Shown here piece by piece: positions 1 through 6,450 of a stretch of 6,880 bases of DNA. Position 1 is the first letter of the stretch; every line of letters begins with the position of its first letter. Both the position numbers and the translations under genes were made by a program. Where the stretch lies: contig DNPC01000511.1 of NCBI GenBank assembly GCA_003501565.1, forward strand, positions 1-6,880. Direction: 5' to 3'. The notes under the pieces were generated by a model. It had not been told where the DNA came from, ran no database searches, and saw only the letters and a program-made list of their open reading frames with translations. The DNA comes from Planctomycetaceae bacterium (GTDB lineage Bacteria > Planctomycetota > Planctomycetia > Pirellulales > Pirellulaceae).

Positions 1-1
1 T

Positions 2-367
2 ACGGAGCAAGCCAATGTAACGGCTGAGATGCTCCAGGAGGTGCTTGACCTCGACAAGATCGTCGTCGCGGACGCGATTAAGAACACGAACAACATCGCA
101 AAACCGGCAAGCATCGCCAGCCTATTCCCAGAAGATCAAGTCTTCATCGGGCGAACAGCGTCGTCAGGCGACTTCAAAGATCCATGCATTGGTCGTCTAT
201 TCCACTGGGGTGGTGACGGAAGCCGTATCCAAGGCGAGAAATTGATCGGCGTAGTGGAGCAATACGAAGAACCGCAAACGCGAAAGCAGATCATCCGCGT
301 GCGGCACGAAACGGACCCGCACTTACTTTACATCGAGATGGGAGAACTCCTGACCGGCGTTCGATAA
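2..367 (+). CDS. Major capsid protein, C-terminal part (left-truncated)
   Basis: The frame is open to the left edge, so this is the last 121 residues of a longer protein and the first visible ATG (29) is probably internal. The end matches, from memory, the C-terminal part of HK97-fold-like major capsid proteins seen in phage-like clusters. Early on there is a block of the type 'VLDLDKIVVADAIKNT', with a conserved Asn-Thr after a hydrophobic strand. A Pro/Gly/Phe-rich loop and 'FHWGGDG' follow. The protein closes with a beta-rich stretch containing 'IIRVRHETDPHLLYIEMG'. Capsid proteins self-assemble into the icosahedral head. Position just upstream of a gp10-like protein and a tape measure gene fits the usual head-to-tail gene order. 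The next gene starts 5 bases after the stop, suggesting one transcript. The capsid assignment rests on remembered family resemblance plus context, so it is likely but not proven. Confidence 0.7.
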   Translation, partial: TEQANVTAEMLQEVLDLDKIVVADAIKNTNNIAKPASIASLFPEDQVFIGRTASSGDFKDPCIGRLFHWGGDGSRIQGEKLIGVVEQYEEPQTRKQIIRVRHETDPHLLYIEMGELLTGVR

Positions 368-372
368 TCAAA

Positions 373-657
373 ATGAACAATCGGCAAATATTAGACACAA
401 TCCAGAACAACCAGCGAGCGTTATTGGAGGTTCTGGATAAATCCAGCATCACCGCGACCGACAACCGCAACGCAACCGACAAGCTCGAATACGTCTGTTT
501 GCGGCTTGCTGGAATAGTCGACCTAGTTTCAAGCGGTTTGAAGCTTGTCGTTGATGAACAAAAGAAAACGCAGAAGCTCCTTACGGAACTCAAAGAAACG
601 ATCAAGCCCGATGACAGCACGCCAGAACACGAAGAGAGCCCTCCTCAGGACTCTTGA
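373..657 (+). CDS. Small helical protein of unknown function, paralogue 1
   Basis: This 94-residue protein lies between the capsid and tail genes. I do not recognise a named family. It is predicted to be almost wholly helical: residues 5-50 contain heptad-like Leu/Ile/Val spacing and 55-78 form a charged helix (DEQKKTQKLLTELKE). The end, 79-94, is acidic and Pro/Ser-rich and probably disordered. Residues 11-30 match residues 5-24 of the next protein at 11 of 20 positions, and a short block 'EYVCLRL' pairs with 'EVVCSHL', so the two look like tandem duplicates. It starts 5 bases after the capsid stop without a clear Shine-Dalgarno, suggesting translational coupling. By position it could be a head decoration, head-tail connector or tail chaperone protein, but none of these is shown by sequence. 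Confidence 0.7.
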   Translation: MNNRQILDTIQNNQRALLEVLDKSSITATDNRNATDKLEYVCLRLAGIVDLVSSGLKLVVDEQKKTQKLLTELKETIKPDDSTPEHEESPPQDS

Positions 658-1048
658 TCGAATCTCGCTAACGCTCACTGAAATCGAGGAAGAAGGAAGT
701 CGACGACACGAAGTAGTTTGTAGTCACCTCGTCAATCAGATTAAGGCGACTAATGCAAACGCTGACTTTCAAGAACAGACAGCCTCGGCATTACAAGTAC
801 TCGCAGCAGAGCAATTCGAAATCCGCAGCGGGCAAATTGATGTCGAAAACCAGCTTGCTGTGCTCAGCGAAGGGATCTTGTTATTGATGGCAAGGATCGA
901 TGCGACAACAACTACAGCCCCAACGACTACCCCGGCCCCAGCCAAAGGCCCGCTGTCCTGGTTGCGGCTTGCAACACGAAATGTTCGTCGCGGGCACAGA
1001 GCTTTGCTTGAGTTGCTATCTGAGAGGTTCACAAAATGTCGTCGATGA
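611..1048 (+). CDS. Small helical protein of unknown function, paralogue 2
   Basis: This protein has 145 residues if translation begins at ATG 611. The frame extends further upstream (ATG 554, TTG 545), but those codons lie inside the previous gene. Starting at 611 also aligns its N-terminus with that of the previous protein, so I prefer it. Residues 1-95 are predicted helical and rich in Glu, Gln and Leu, like a coiled coil. Residues 98-111 are a Thr/Ala/Pro linker, and 112-145 are a basic amphipathic tail. The N-terminal 45 residues resemble the preceding protein, including 'QN..RALL..LD'. The gene overlaps its upstream neighbour by 47 bases and the next gene by 13. A different frame carries a convincing zinc ribbon over the region that encodes this tail, so the real C-terminus may not be the one given. 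Function is unknown; it is probably a virion or assembly component. Confidence 0.6.
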   Translation: MTARQNTKRALLRTLDRISLTLTEIEEEGSRRHEVVCSHLVNQIKATNANADFQEQTASALQVLAAEQFEIRSGQIDVENQLAVLSEGILLLMARIDATTTTAPTTTPAPAKGPLSWLRLATRNVRRGHRALLELLSERFTKCRR

Positions 1049-1106
1049 CTCGAATGCTAACGGCGAAATACGACTCGTACGCGTCACGCATAGAAAGACG
1101 AGTTGA
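900..1106 (+). CDS. Possible overlapping zinc-ribbon reading frame, or frameshifted C-terminus of the upstream gene
   Basis: This 68-residue frame contains CPGC at residues 19-22 and CLSC at 36-39, separated by 13 residues: a textbook four-cysteine zinc-ribbon spacing with Gly after the first knuckle. It lies in the +1 frame relative to the helical protein that ends at 1048, and overlaps the start of the gp10-like gene. The frame is open from 888. Its ATG at 900 has an AAGGA only 3 bases upstream, too close for a good ribosome site. Two readings are possible. It may be a real nested small gene. Alternatively it may be the true zinc-binding C-terminus of the helical protein, joined after the Thr/Pro linker by programmed frameshifting, a mutation or a sequence error. 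Its third-position G+C over 948-1043 is slightly higher than in the competing frame by my hand count, which is weak support. Confidence 0.35.
   Translation: MRQQLQPQRLPRPQPKARCPGCGLQHEMFVAGTELCLSCYLRGSQNVVDDSNANGEIRLVRVTHRKTS
1022..1027 (+). promoter_or_regulatory. Ribosome binding site for the gp10-like gene
   Basis: GAGAGG sits 8 bases before the ATG at 1036. That favours 1036 over the ATG at 1045, which would give a 4-base ATGA overlap but would put this site 17 bases away. It is one of few recognisable Shine-Dalgarno sequences on the plus strand here. Confidence 0.5.
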
Positions 1107-1569
1107 CAAGGCCCAACGTAGAGTTTCGTTTCTGCAGGGCGGTTTACTTCGCAAGGTTGCTCGCCAGCAAATCAGACGCCGCAAACGTTCATCAGCAGCG
1201 GGGGAATCCCCAAGTGCTCACGTCTCTGGAGGCGGTGGGCTAAAGGCAATTCGGTTTGCCGTTGACGGCGACAGTGTGATTGTCGGTCCGGTCCACAAAG
1301 GCAGCCTCGAATCTGCCGTCCAACCGACCGGCAATGACACTGTGCCGAGCGTTCTGGAGTTTGGCGGGCGGGTCAAAGTTGAAGTTGCCAAACCTCCAAA
1401 CAGCATCAGGGATGTGTGGCGTTGGCAAATCGCGAACCCGGACGAGCCAATCCCGGATGGCTGGATTCGATCTTTCGTGATTTCCAAACTCGACGATCGA
1501 CCGTTTATGCGACCAGCCCTTGAAAAGTCACAAGACAAGCTCATCGAATTTTGGCGGAATAGTCTCTAG
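1036..1569 (+). CDS. HK97 gp10-like head-tail/tail component
   Basis: This 177-residue protein has the layout of the HK97 gp10-like family, proteins at the neck or upper tail of siphophages that help complete the tail and join it to the head. The N-terminal helix (about 1-50) is highly basic, ending 'RQQIRRRKR'. Residues 57-70 give the family's short Gly/Pro/Ser turn before 'GGLKAIRFAVD'. 'SVIVGPVHKGSLES' follows at 80-93, then 'VPSVLEFGG' at 103-111, the typical 'sV.E.G' block. The end at 155-175 is 'RPFMRPALEKSQDKLIEFW', the family's signature C-terminus, in which 'RPF(M/L)RPAL' precedes a closing helix. The gene overlaps its upstream neighbour and ends 2 bases before the tape measure gene, the order expected for late structural genes. 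Assignment is from recalled motifs and context. The exact structural role in this element is inferred. Confidence 0.75.
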   Translation: MSSMTRMLTAKYDSYASRIERRVDKAQRRVSFLQGGLLRKVARQQIRRRKRSSAAGESPSAHVSGGGGLKAIRFAVDGDSVIVGPVHKGSLESAVQPTGNDTVPSVLEFGGRVKVEVAKPPNSIRDVWRWQIANPDEPIPDGWIRSFVISKLDDRPFMRPALEKSQDKLIEFWRNSL

Positions 1570-1571
1570 GT

Positions 1572-4490
1572 ATGGCAAGCAAATCAGAAATTGAAGCGGG
1601 CCGTGCGATCGTAAGAATTCAGCTTGGCGGGAAAATTCAACTTTCGAAGGACCTTCAAGACGTCCAGGCCCAGATGAAGAGCGTTGCTCGAAATCTGGAG
1701 TCGTACGGAGCGTCGACGGCAAGAATAGGTGCGACCATCACAGCAGCCTTTGGCGGTGCTTTGGCAAGTCTCAGCTTCCCCGTCAAACTCGCCAGCGACG
1801 CCCAAACAACGCAAGCCAGCTTTGAAACTTTGCTAGGCTCAGCAACGAAAACGAAAAATCTGCTTGGTGAGCTACAACAGTTCGCTGCATCGACTCCGTT
1901 CCAATTTGGCGAGTTAGCGAACGCAAGCAGACTAATGCTGGCCTTCGGGATCTCCTCTCAAAATATCGTCCCGACACTCCGACGCATCGGAGATGTTGCA
2001 TCCGCGACCGGTAATGACGTGGGCGAACTTGCGAGAATCTATGGGTTAGCGAAGACGCAAGGAAGGCTGTTTGCCGAAGATATTAACCAGCTCACCGGAA
2101 GAGGCATCCCGATCATCGCTGCGTTGGCTAAACAATTCGGCGTTGCAGAATCCGAAGTCCGCGAACTTGTTCGCGAGGGCAAGGTCGGGTTTGCAGAGTT
2201 GGAGCGTGCGTTCGTCGACTTGACAGCTGCAGGCAGTCAGTTCGGTGGGGGAATGGAGCGTCAGTCTCGGACGTTTAGTGGTGTTCTGAGTACCCTGCGA
2301 GACAATATCAACGCTGCACTTCGCCCCATCGGTGAGTCATTATTGCCAATGTTGACGAGCCTTGGCCAGCGAGCAATAACGGTAGCCCAGCAAATCGGAA
2401 AATGGATTGAGACAAACAAATCCTCTATTCCGATTCTTGCCAGTGTGCTAGCAGGAGGTACTGCTCTTGGTGCTGGATTGCTCACTCTTGGGACCGCTGT
2501 AATTGGGGTTGGCTCGGCCATCCGTGGGGCCGCTACAGTTTCCGGGACGCTGTCTCGTATTTGGTCCCAGCTTACTGGAACAACCCAATCCGGAGCCACA
2601 GCGACCTCAGCTGCTGCGATGGCAACAGACCGCGACGCCCAAGCGAAGACCCGGAACACATCAGCAACACAGATCGCTCGTGCGGCGGTCACACAATTCA
2701 ACACAAGCGTCACAGCTGCGACGGCAAAAACGCTTGCACAGGCTGCGGCAATCGACCAAGCTACCGGTTCGATTGGCCGCTATACGGCAGCTGTTCGACT
2801 GGCGTCCGGACAAGCACCACCGACAGCACGCACACCACGTCCGAGTTCGCCACGACAAGCATCGACTTCCACGCCCCAGGGGACCGGGCTAGTTGTTGCA
2901 CCCAAGCAGGCTGCGACCGCTAGCCGCGGGCTCGGCACATATAACAAGCGACTGCCTCCGATCATCGCGAACACCGCGAAAGCAGCAAAGTCCACAGGAA
3001 GTCTCACGAACAACCTCGTAACGCTTGCAGCAGTTTCGGGCAGCACGGGAGCAGCAAATGCTGCGATGGCAACCACAATGGCCAGCAGCCTCACAGGATT
3101 GCTCAGAGGGCCTCTGGCAGGTATCTCGAGGATCTTCACCGCGTTGCCGCCACAGGCGAAGATCGTTGGGCTTGCGATCGCTGGTGCTGGTGCCGTTGCT
3201 GCTAGCGGATTCGTCGGGATTCTCGGCGTCACAGGTCGACTGCCAGAGGTTTTGACGAACACTGGTCTCAAAGTTCAAGAGCTGGGCAAGACGATCGGAA
3301 CGACGTTCCAAGGCATCACAGCCGCTGTCTCGCAGATGGATCTCGGTGGTGCTCTCGAAATCGCGATGCAAGGAATGAAGCTCGCTTCACTTCAGGGCGT
3401 GCAAGCGGTCCACCAGTCGCTAGTTTGGTTGGTCGACAATGGCCGCGACATTTTGGTCGATTTCGCCAAGTTCACTGCAAATCTGATGCAACGATTGTTC
3501 GAGAACATTGGTCAATTAGTTGTGACCGCCTTAACAAAAGGCATGTCCGGAGTTCGCGACAGGCTTAAAGACCTTATCACCGAAGGCATCGGCGGAACAT
3601 TAGATCAAGCCATCGAGCGAAACAAGAAGAAGCTCGACGAACTGGTAGCCGCTCAACAGCAGCAGACAGCTACCAACGATAGCAACTCCCAGTCAACCCG
3701 CCGCCGGTCTGACAATCGGTCAACCAGCACCCGAGCACCTAAGCCTCCGCGTGAGAGCAGTACTGGTAGTACTGTCAGCAAGCAAGCTGAGTCTGCTGCC
3801 GCTGCCCGAATTCGCCAGCTCCGTGATGAAATCTATGCGATGCGGTTTGGCGAGAACGCCGCGAAACTCAGAACACTTGCCTTGGACGGAGCATCGAAAT
3901 CTGAGCTTCGTCAGGTTCGAGCTTTGATGCTGCAACGTGACGCAATTGAGAAGTCCAAGCAAGCGATGATGGACGCGGCTGACGCTGAGAACCGTAGGCG
4001 TGCCATTGTCTCGCAAAACGCTAAGGCATTGACTGACAGCGTCCGAACGCCTGCCGAGGCCTTTCGTGACAGAATTCGTGAGGTCTTCAAGCTCAGCCAG
4101 CAACAGGCGATTAGTGCCGAGACCGAGAAGCGAGCCTTGGCTTCAGCTCGACAGGAATTCATGAGTCAAAGTGGCGTAAGCTCTTCCGGCCCAAGCACAC
4201 CCCAGCAAGCTCAGGGCCTATTCGACCAAGGATCAAGAGAACAATTCTTTACCCGGCTACGAGAACGGCAAGCCGAACTAGTGAAACAGCAGGCGATGAG
4301 GAGGCAAGCTGGTGGAATCGAGAAGAAAGAACATAGCAAAGCAATCCAGCAAGCGGCTCAGGGCCGGAAACCGAAAGCAGATAGACAAGATTTGCAGTTG
4401 AGTACCCAACGAAACGTGATCCTTGGTCGTATCGAGAGAGCAATCGAGAACCTCAGTGATAAGCCAGCTGAGACGGTGAGGATTCCATGA
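1572..4490 (+). CDS. Phage tail tape measure protein
   Basis: At 972 residues this is the longest gene, and it has classic tape-measure architecture. Residues 1-75 are a helical leader. Residues about 75-255 form the conserved tape measure domain (TIGR02675/TMP_3 type by recall), with 'ASFETLLGSATKTKNLLGELQQFAASTPFQF' near 82-112 and 'INQLTGRGIPIIAALA' at 171-186. The domain ends near 'FSGVLSTLRDNINAALRPIGE' (235-255). Two hydrophobic segments (about 287-317 and 530-553) are typical of tape measures, which can insert in the host membrane during DNA entry. Low-complexity Ala/Thr/Ser/Pro stretches lie at 335-480 and 700-740. Residues 735-905 form a charged coiled coil including 'TPAEAFRDRIREVF'. 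The protein sets tail length and is threaded inside the tail tube. No tail genes follow it in the window, since the next genes are on the other strand. The gene is intact. Confidence 0.9.
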   Translation: MASKSEIEAGRAIVRIQLGGKIQLSKDLQDVQAQMKSVARNLESYGASTARIGATITAAFGGALASLSFPVKLASDAQTTQASFETLLGSATKTKNLLGELQQFAASTPFQFGELANASRLMLAFGISSQNIVPTLRRIGDVASATGNDVGELARIYGLAKTQGRLFAEDINQLTGRGIPIIAALAKQFGVAESEVRELVREGKVGFAELERAFVDLTAAGSQFGGGMERQSRTFSGVLSTLRDNINAALRPIGESLLPMLTSLGQRAITVAQQIGKWIETNKSSIPILASVLAGGTALGAGLLTLGTAVIGVGSAIRGAATVSGTLSRIWSQLTGTTQSGATATSAAAMATDRDAQAKTRNTSATQIARAAVTQFNTSVTAATAKTLAQAAAIDQATGSIGRYTAAVRLASGQAPPTARTPRPSSPRQASTSTPQGTGLVVAPKQAATASRGLGTYNKRLPPIIANTAKAAKSTGSLTNNLVTLAAVSGSTGAANAAMATTMASSLTGLLRGPLAGISRIFTALPPQAKIVGLAIAGAGAVAASGFVGILGVTGRLPEVLTNTGLKVQELGKTIGTTFQGITAAVSQMDLGGALEIAMQGMKLASLQGVQAVHQSLVWLVDNGRDILVDFAKFTANLMQRLFENIGQLVVTALTKGMSGVRDRLKDLITEGIGGTLDQAIERNKKKLDELVAAQQQQTATNDSNSQSTRRRSDNRSTSTRAPKPPRESSTGSTVSKQAESAAAARIRQLRDEIYAMRFGENAAKLRTLALDGASKSELRQVRALMLQRDAIEKSKQAMMDAADAENRRRAIVSQNAKALTDSVRTPAEAFRDRIREVFKLSQQQAISAETEKRALASARQEFMSQSGVSSSGPSTPQQAQGLFDQGSREQFFTRLRERQAELVKQQAMRRQAGGIEKKEHSKAIQQAAQGRKPKADRQDLQLSTQRNVILGRIERAIENLSDKPAETVRIP

Positions 4491-4523
4491 TCTGATCTTG
4501 CATCTGCGGTACCGATCTGCGTC
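4491..4523. other. Convergent junction between phage-like module and SIR2 operon
   Basis: Only 33 bases separate the tape measure stop from the SIR2 stop. I see no stem followed by a T-run on either strand. The only structure is a 7-base direct repeat, ATCTGCG, on either side of the small palindrome GGTACC. It marks the change from phage structural genes to the minus-strand operon and so is a possible insertion or boundary point. Confidence 0.5.
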
Positions 4524-5576
4524 TCATTGGTTTCCGGGTTTTATGTATGAAGATACGTTTGCAACATAGTCTTGAGCGTACAACGGGAGGTCTCTAACAA
4601 TCGGATGTTTAATGGCGGATTCGCCATTTGGTCCTTCTAGAAGCTGAGTTTGCAATAGCGGGGTAATCATCGCCTGTATTCGACGTGATCGAAAACTCTC
4701 AGCGTCCGGACCTAAAACTATGTTCACGCGTCGTAGGTTCTCGGCACTCGCTAGAGCATCACAGATGTGCAACCGAGCGTTGTTGTCTGTTTCTGGCATG
4801 CTATAGCCGATAATGGAGACTACCTCAGCTTTGATGATCTGTCGTCTTGCCCAGTTCCATAGACCATCAAATATTGTGTTGTCACACAAGTTGGCTTTTT
4901 CTCTACCTGGGATTCCGATCATCACTGTATCGTCTTCATGTGGACCTTCGCGACCATTGCGGATAATGCGATTGTCGTCCGTTTTGATCCAGTCAGCACT
5001 CCCATGCAGTTTGATGAGATCCGCTTGCCGCGGGTTGTTACGGTCTGGATCCGGAACCTTCCAACCACGAAATTCAAACAGTTTCTCTACTGCTAGATCG
5101 TAGTTGAATGAGATCACAGTGTCTTTCTGGTCCAAGGATCGAACCCACCGCAAGAATGGCTCTACTCGTTCTGAACCAGACTCAAGTCTCGCAACGAAAT
5201 GGTTGGATTGGGCAGCAATCACAAGCTTCAACGCTTCCAGACACTTGTTGAGATCCGTGTCACCGACCAACTTTTTGATCGTTCGTGCTTCGAATGAGTC
5301 TGGTGAATTGGCTGCTTCGTCAACCAACTCAACAAGTTGCTCGGCATCAAGTTCAATGCCTAACAGAAGCTCGCGTTCCAGTTTTCTTCGAGTCGCAGGT
5401 GACGGATCAAACGACCGAAGCATGAAGTGGTGGGCCAATGATGAGAATGGAGTATTACGAATGAGTTCGTCAGCCTTCGACCTGTGGTGGAGATTGTAGG
5501 TCAACAGATCCTTAAACAACGGTCCACCAAGTGGAACGCTGAATCCAGCACCAAGAATGTAGACGTGGCCAGCCAT
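4524..5576 (-). CDS. SIR2-like domain protein, probable NADase effector
   Basis: This 350-residue protein carries the SIR2-like (PF13289/'SIR2_2' type, by recall) motif set in order. 'VYILGAGFS' at 5-13 is the Rossmann NAD-binding loop GAGxS. 'VISFNYD' at 154-160 has the conserved Asn158. 'LIKLHGSADW' at 187-196 has His191 as the likely catalytic base. 'IIGYSMPETDN' at 255-265 is the late Rossmann strand. No zinc-binding Cys pairs of true deacetylase sirtuins are seen. In defence systems (Thoeris ThsA, DSR, SIR2-HerA, SIR2-pAgo) this fold depletes NAD+ to abort infection. The start is well fixed, because the GAGFS motif lies close to the N-terminus as usual. It begins 3 bases after the stop of the membrane protein gene, with only a weak AAGAAG upstream, implying coupled translation. 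No fused sensor domain is obvious. Residues 30-150 may hold a helical insertion. NADase activity is inferred, not shown. Confidence 0.85.
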   Translation of the reverse strand: MAGHVYILGAGFSVPLGGPLFKDLLTYNLHHRSKADELIRNTPFSSLAHHFMLRSFDPSPATRRKLERELLLGIELDAEQLVELVDEAANSPDSFEARTIKKLVGDTDLNKCLEALKLVIAAQSNHFVARLESGSERVEPFLRWVRSLDQKDTVISFNYDLAVEKLFEFRGWKVPDPDRNNPRQADLIKLHGSADWIKTDDNRIIRNGREGPHEDDTVMIGIPGREKANLCDNTIFDGLWNWARRQIIKAEVVSIIGYSMPETDNNARLHICDALASAENLRRVNIVLGPDAESFRSRRIQAMITPLLQTQLLEGPNGESAIKHPIVRDLPLYAQDYVANVSSYIKPGNQ

Positions 5577-5579
5577 AGC

Positions 5580-6095
5580 TTATTGCTTCTTGATCCAAAT
5601 GGACTCTGTCACTCTTGTAATCGGAGCCACCATCGCAAGGCCGATAGCCTGCAAACAAGTAAGCAGTCCGGTCCACAAAGCTCCGAGAAGAAAGACACGC
5701 CTTCGCCATGTGCCAGGTCGAGTTAGCAATGTCTCGACAATATCGGCGTATAGGTCATCGAGCGATGGATCGAAAAAATCACTACGCTCCCGCCTTGGCA
5801 TGAACCGTCCTATCCACCGCATCGCATCGGTGATAGTCCTGGCTGACGTTATAGCCCGCAAAGAGCCGCCGCTGGAACGTTTAGAAGCTTCGCGGGAATT
5901 CTGATGCACCCGCATATCAATAGCCTTCATGATCACGTCCACGTCTACACTAAAGCGACTCTCATTCTTACGGAGGTATCCTTCAGTCCACTTTATTGGA
6001 TCGCGGTCTGCACTTTCATCCAACGAGAAATGAAAGGTCATTTGGTCAAACACACGCTCGAATTCCTCGGTTGACTCGTACTCATTTTCATTCAT
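5580..6095 (-). CDS. PadR-associated small membrane protein, unknown function
   Basis: This 171-residue protein has a soluble acidic N-terminal part (1-60), a basic Ser/Arg-rich stretch (65-90), and the block 'MRWIGRFMPRRERSDFFDPSLDDLYADIVE' at about 92-121. A Trp/Arg boundary then leads into one hydrophobic segment, about 133-157, likely a membrane helix or hairpin. The middle block loosely resembles the permease-prefix-type domains that often sit beside PadR regulators in Planctomycetota and Acidobacteriota. This is recalled similarity only. ATG 6095 is chosen because AAGGA lies 7 bases upstream. A GTG codon at 6098 is in frame but only 4 bases from that site. The gap to the regulator gene is short and the ribosome site overlaps the regulator's stop codon. 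A plausible role is a membrane partner or inhibitor for the co-encoded SIR2 protein, but the sequence does not prove it. Confidence 0.7.
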   Translation of the reverse strand: MNENEYESTEEFERVFDQMTFHFSLDESADRDPIKWTEGYLRKNESRFSVDVDVIMKAIDMRVHQNSREASKRSSGGSLRAITSARTITDAMRWIGRFMPRRERSDFFDPSLDDLYADIVETLLTRPGTWRRRVFLLGALWTGLLTCLQAIGLAMVAPITRVTESIWIKKQ

Positions 6096-6102
6096 CACTT
6101 CA

Positions 6103-6107
6103 TCCTT
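6103..6107 (-). promoter_or_regulatory. Ribosome binding site for the membrane protein gene
   Basis: AAGGA on the minus strand lies 7 bases before ATG 6095 and overlaps the TAA stop of the PadR-like gene (6106-6108). This suggests translational coupling and decides between the GTG at 6098 and the ATG at 6095. Confidence 0.6.
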
Positions 6108-6411
6108 AGCTAGTCAGCCCGAAGCAAGACAACTGTGAGTAGTGCTCTCGCACTTGCTCAAGGCAACGAATCCCTTCAGCAGAAATTCGATATCGCTTTT
6201 CGCGGATTTGAATTCCATCAATTTCAGAAAGCTGTTGCCAGCCTTCCACTAGCTTCGACTCTTCCAGACGACCCATCATTCGATAGAAGGCAGGACCGCC
6301 CTGCTTGTATCCAAGCTTGGCGAGCCTCGCTCGTAGCTCTCGACCGCTCTTCTCGCTCGAAAGCGAATCCAACACCGCAATTTGCAGATGCGACGCGTCG
6401 GGAATACCCAT
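6106..6411 (-). CDS. PadR-like winged-helix transcriptional regulator
   Basis: This 101-residue regulator has a PadR-type winged helix: helix 1 'LQIAVLDSL' (9-17), helix 2 'SGRELRARLAKLG' (22-34), and recognition helix 'GPAFYRMMGRLEESKLVEGW' (39-58). A wing (59-77) ends in 'REKRYRISAEG', the usual PadR 'RRYYRLT.EG' signature, and a C-terminal helix (78-95) is probably for dimerisation. The start is set at ATG 6411, because AGGAG lies exactly 7 bases upstream. An in-frame ATG at 6435 would add 8 residues, but it lies inside the palindromic operator and lacks a ribosome site. The gene is first in a three-gene operon. A 19-bp palindrome covers its promoter, so negative autoregulation of the whole operon is likely. 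PadR proteins are usually repressors released by small ligands or stress; the signal here is unknown. Confidence 0.85.
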   Translation of the reverse strand: MGIPDASHLQIAVLDSLSSEKSGRELRARLAKLGYKQGGPAFYRMMGRLEESKLVEGWQQLSEIDGIQIREKRYRISAEGIRCLEQVREHYSQLSCFGLTS

Positions 6412-6418
6412 AACAACT

Positions 6419-6423
6419 CTCCT
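6419..6423 (-). promoter_or_regulatory. Ribosome binding site for the PadR-like gene
   Basis: Minus-strand AGGAG lies 7 bases before ATG 6411. It is the strongest Shine-Dalgarno in the window and is the reason for choosing this start over ATG 6435. Confidence 0.75.
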
Positions 6424-6431
6424 AGAATTGG

Positions 6432-6450
6432 ACATTACGTGACGTAATGT
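6432..6450. promoter_or_regulatory. Palindromic operator, probable PadR site
   Basis: ACATTACGTGACGTAATGT is a perfect inverted repeat with 9-base arms around one central base. It begins 21 bases upstream of the PadR-like start codon and overlaps the predicted -10 element. PadR-family operators commonly contain ATGT/ACAT half-sites, as seen here at the two ends. On the minus strand a further ACATT lies exactly 10 bases upstream, so half-sites fall on one face of the helix. The location implies repression by blocking RNA polymerase. Confidence 0.7.

Noticed and set aside
2780..3371. Long open frames on the minus strand, and others on the plus strand, within the tape measure gene.
   Set aside because: They are shadows of the intact 972-residue frame. 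Their translations are Arg/Ser/Cys-rich without recognisable motifs.
3758..3774. Inverted repeat CAGTACT-GGT-AGTACTG inside the tape measure gene.
   Set aside because: It lies in the Ser/Thr/Gly low-complexity hinge, where repeated codons easily give such symmetry. No start, stop or frameshift site is nearby.
5104..5499. A 131-residue plus-strand open frame antisense to the SIR2 gene.
   Set aside because: Ser/Arg-rich shadow translation. The minus-strand frame carries all SIR2 motifs.
1286..5680. A 15-base identical string, GTCCGGTCCACAAAG, occurs at 1286-1300 and 5666-5680 on the plus strand.
   Set aside because: Both copies lie inside well-supported coding genes on opposite strands, with no flanking similarity. 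Most likely chance, so not called an attachment site.
6411..6435. Longer PadR start at the ATG at 6435.
   Set aside because: The codon sits within the operator palindrome and lacks a ribosome site, whereas ATG 6411 has AGGAG at 7 bases.
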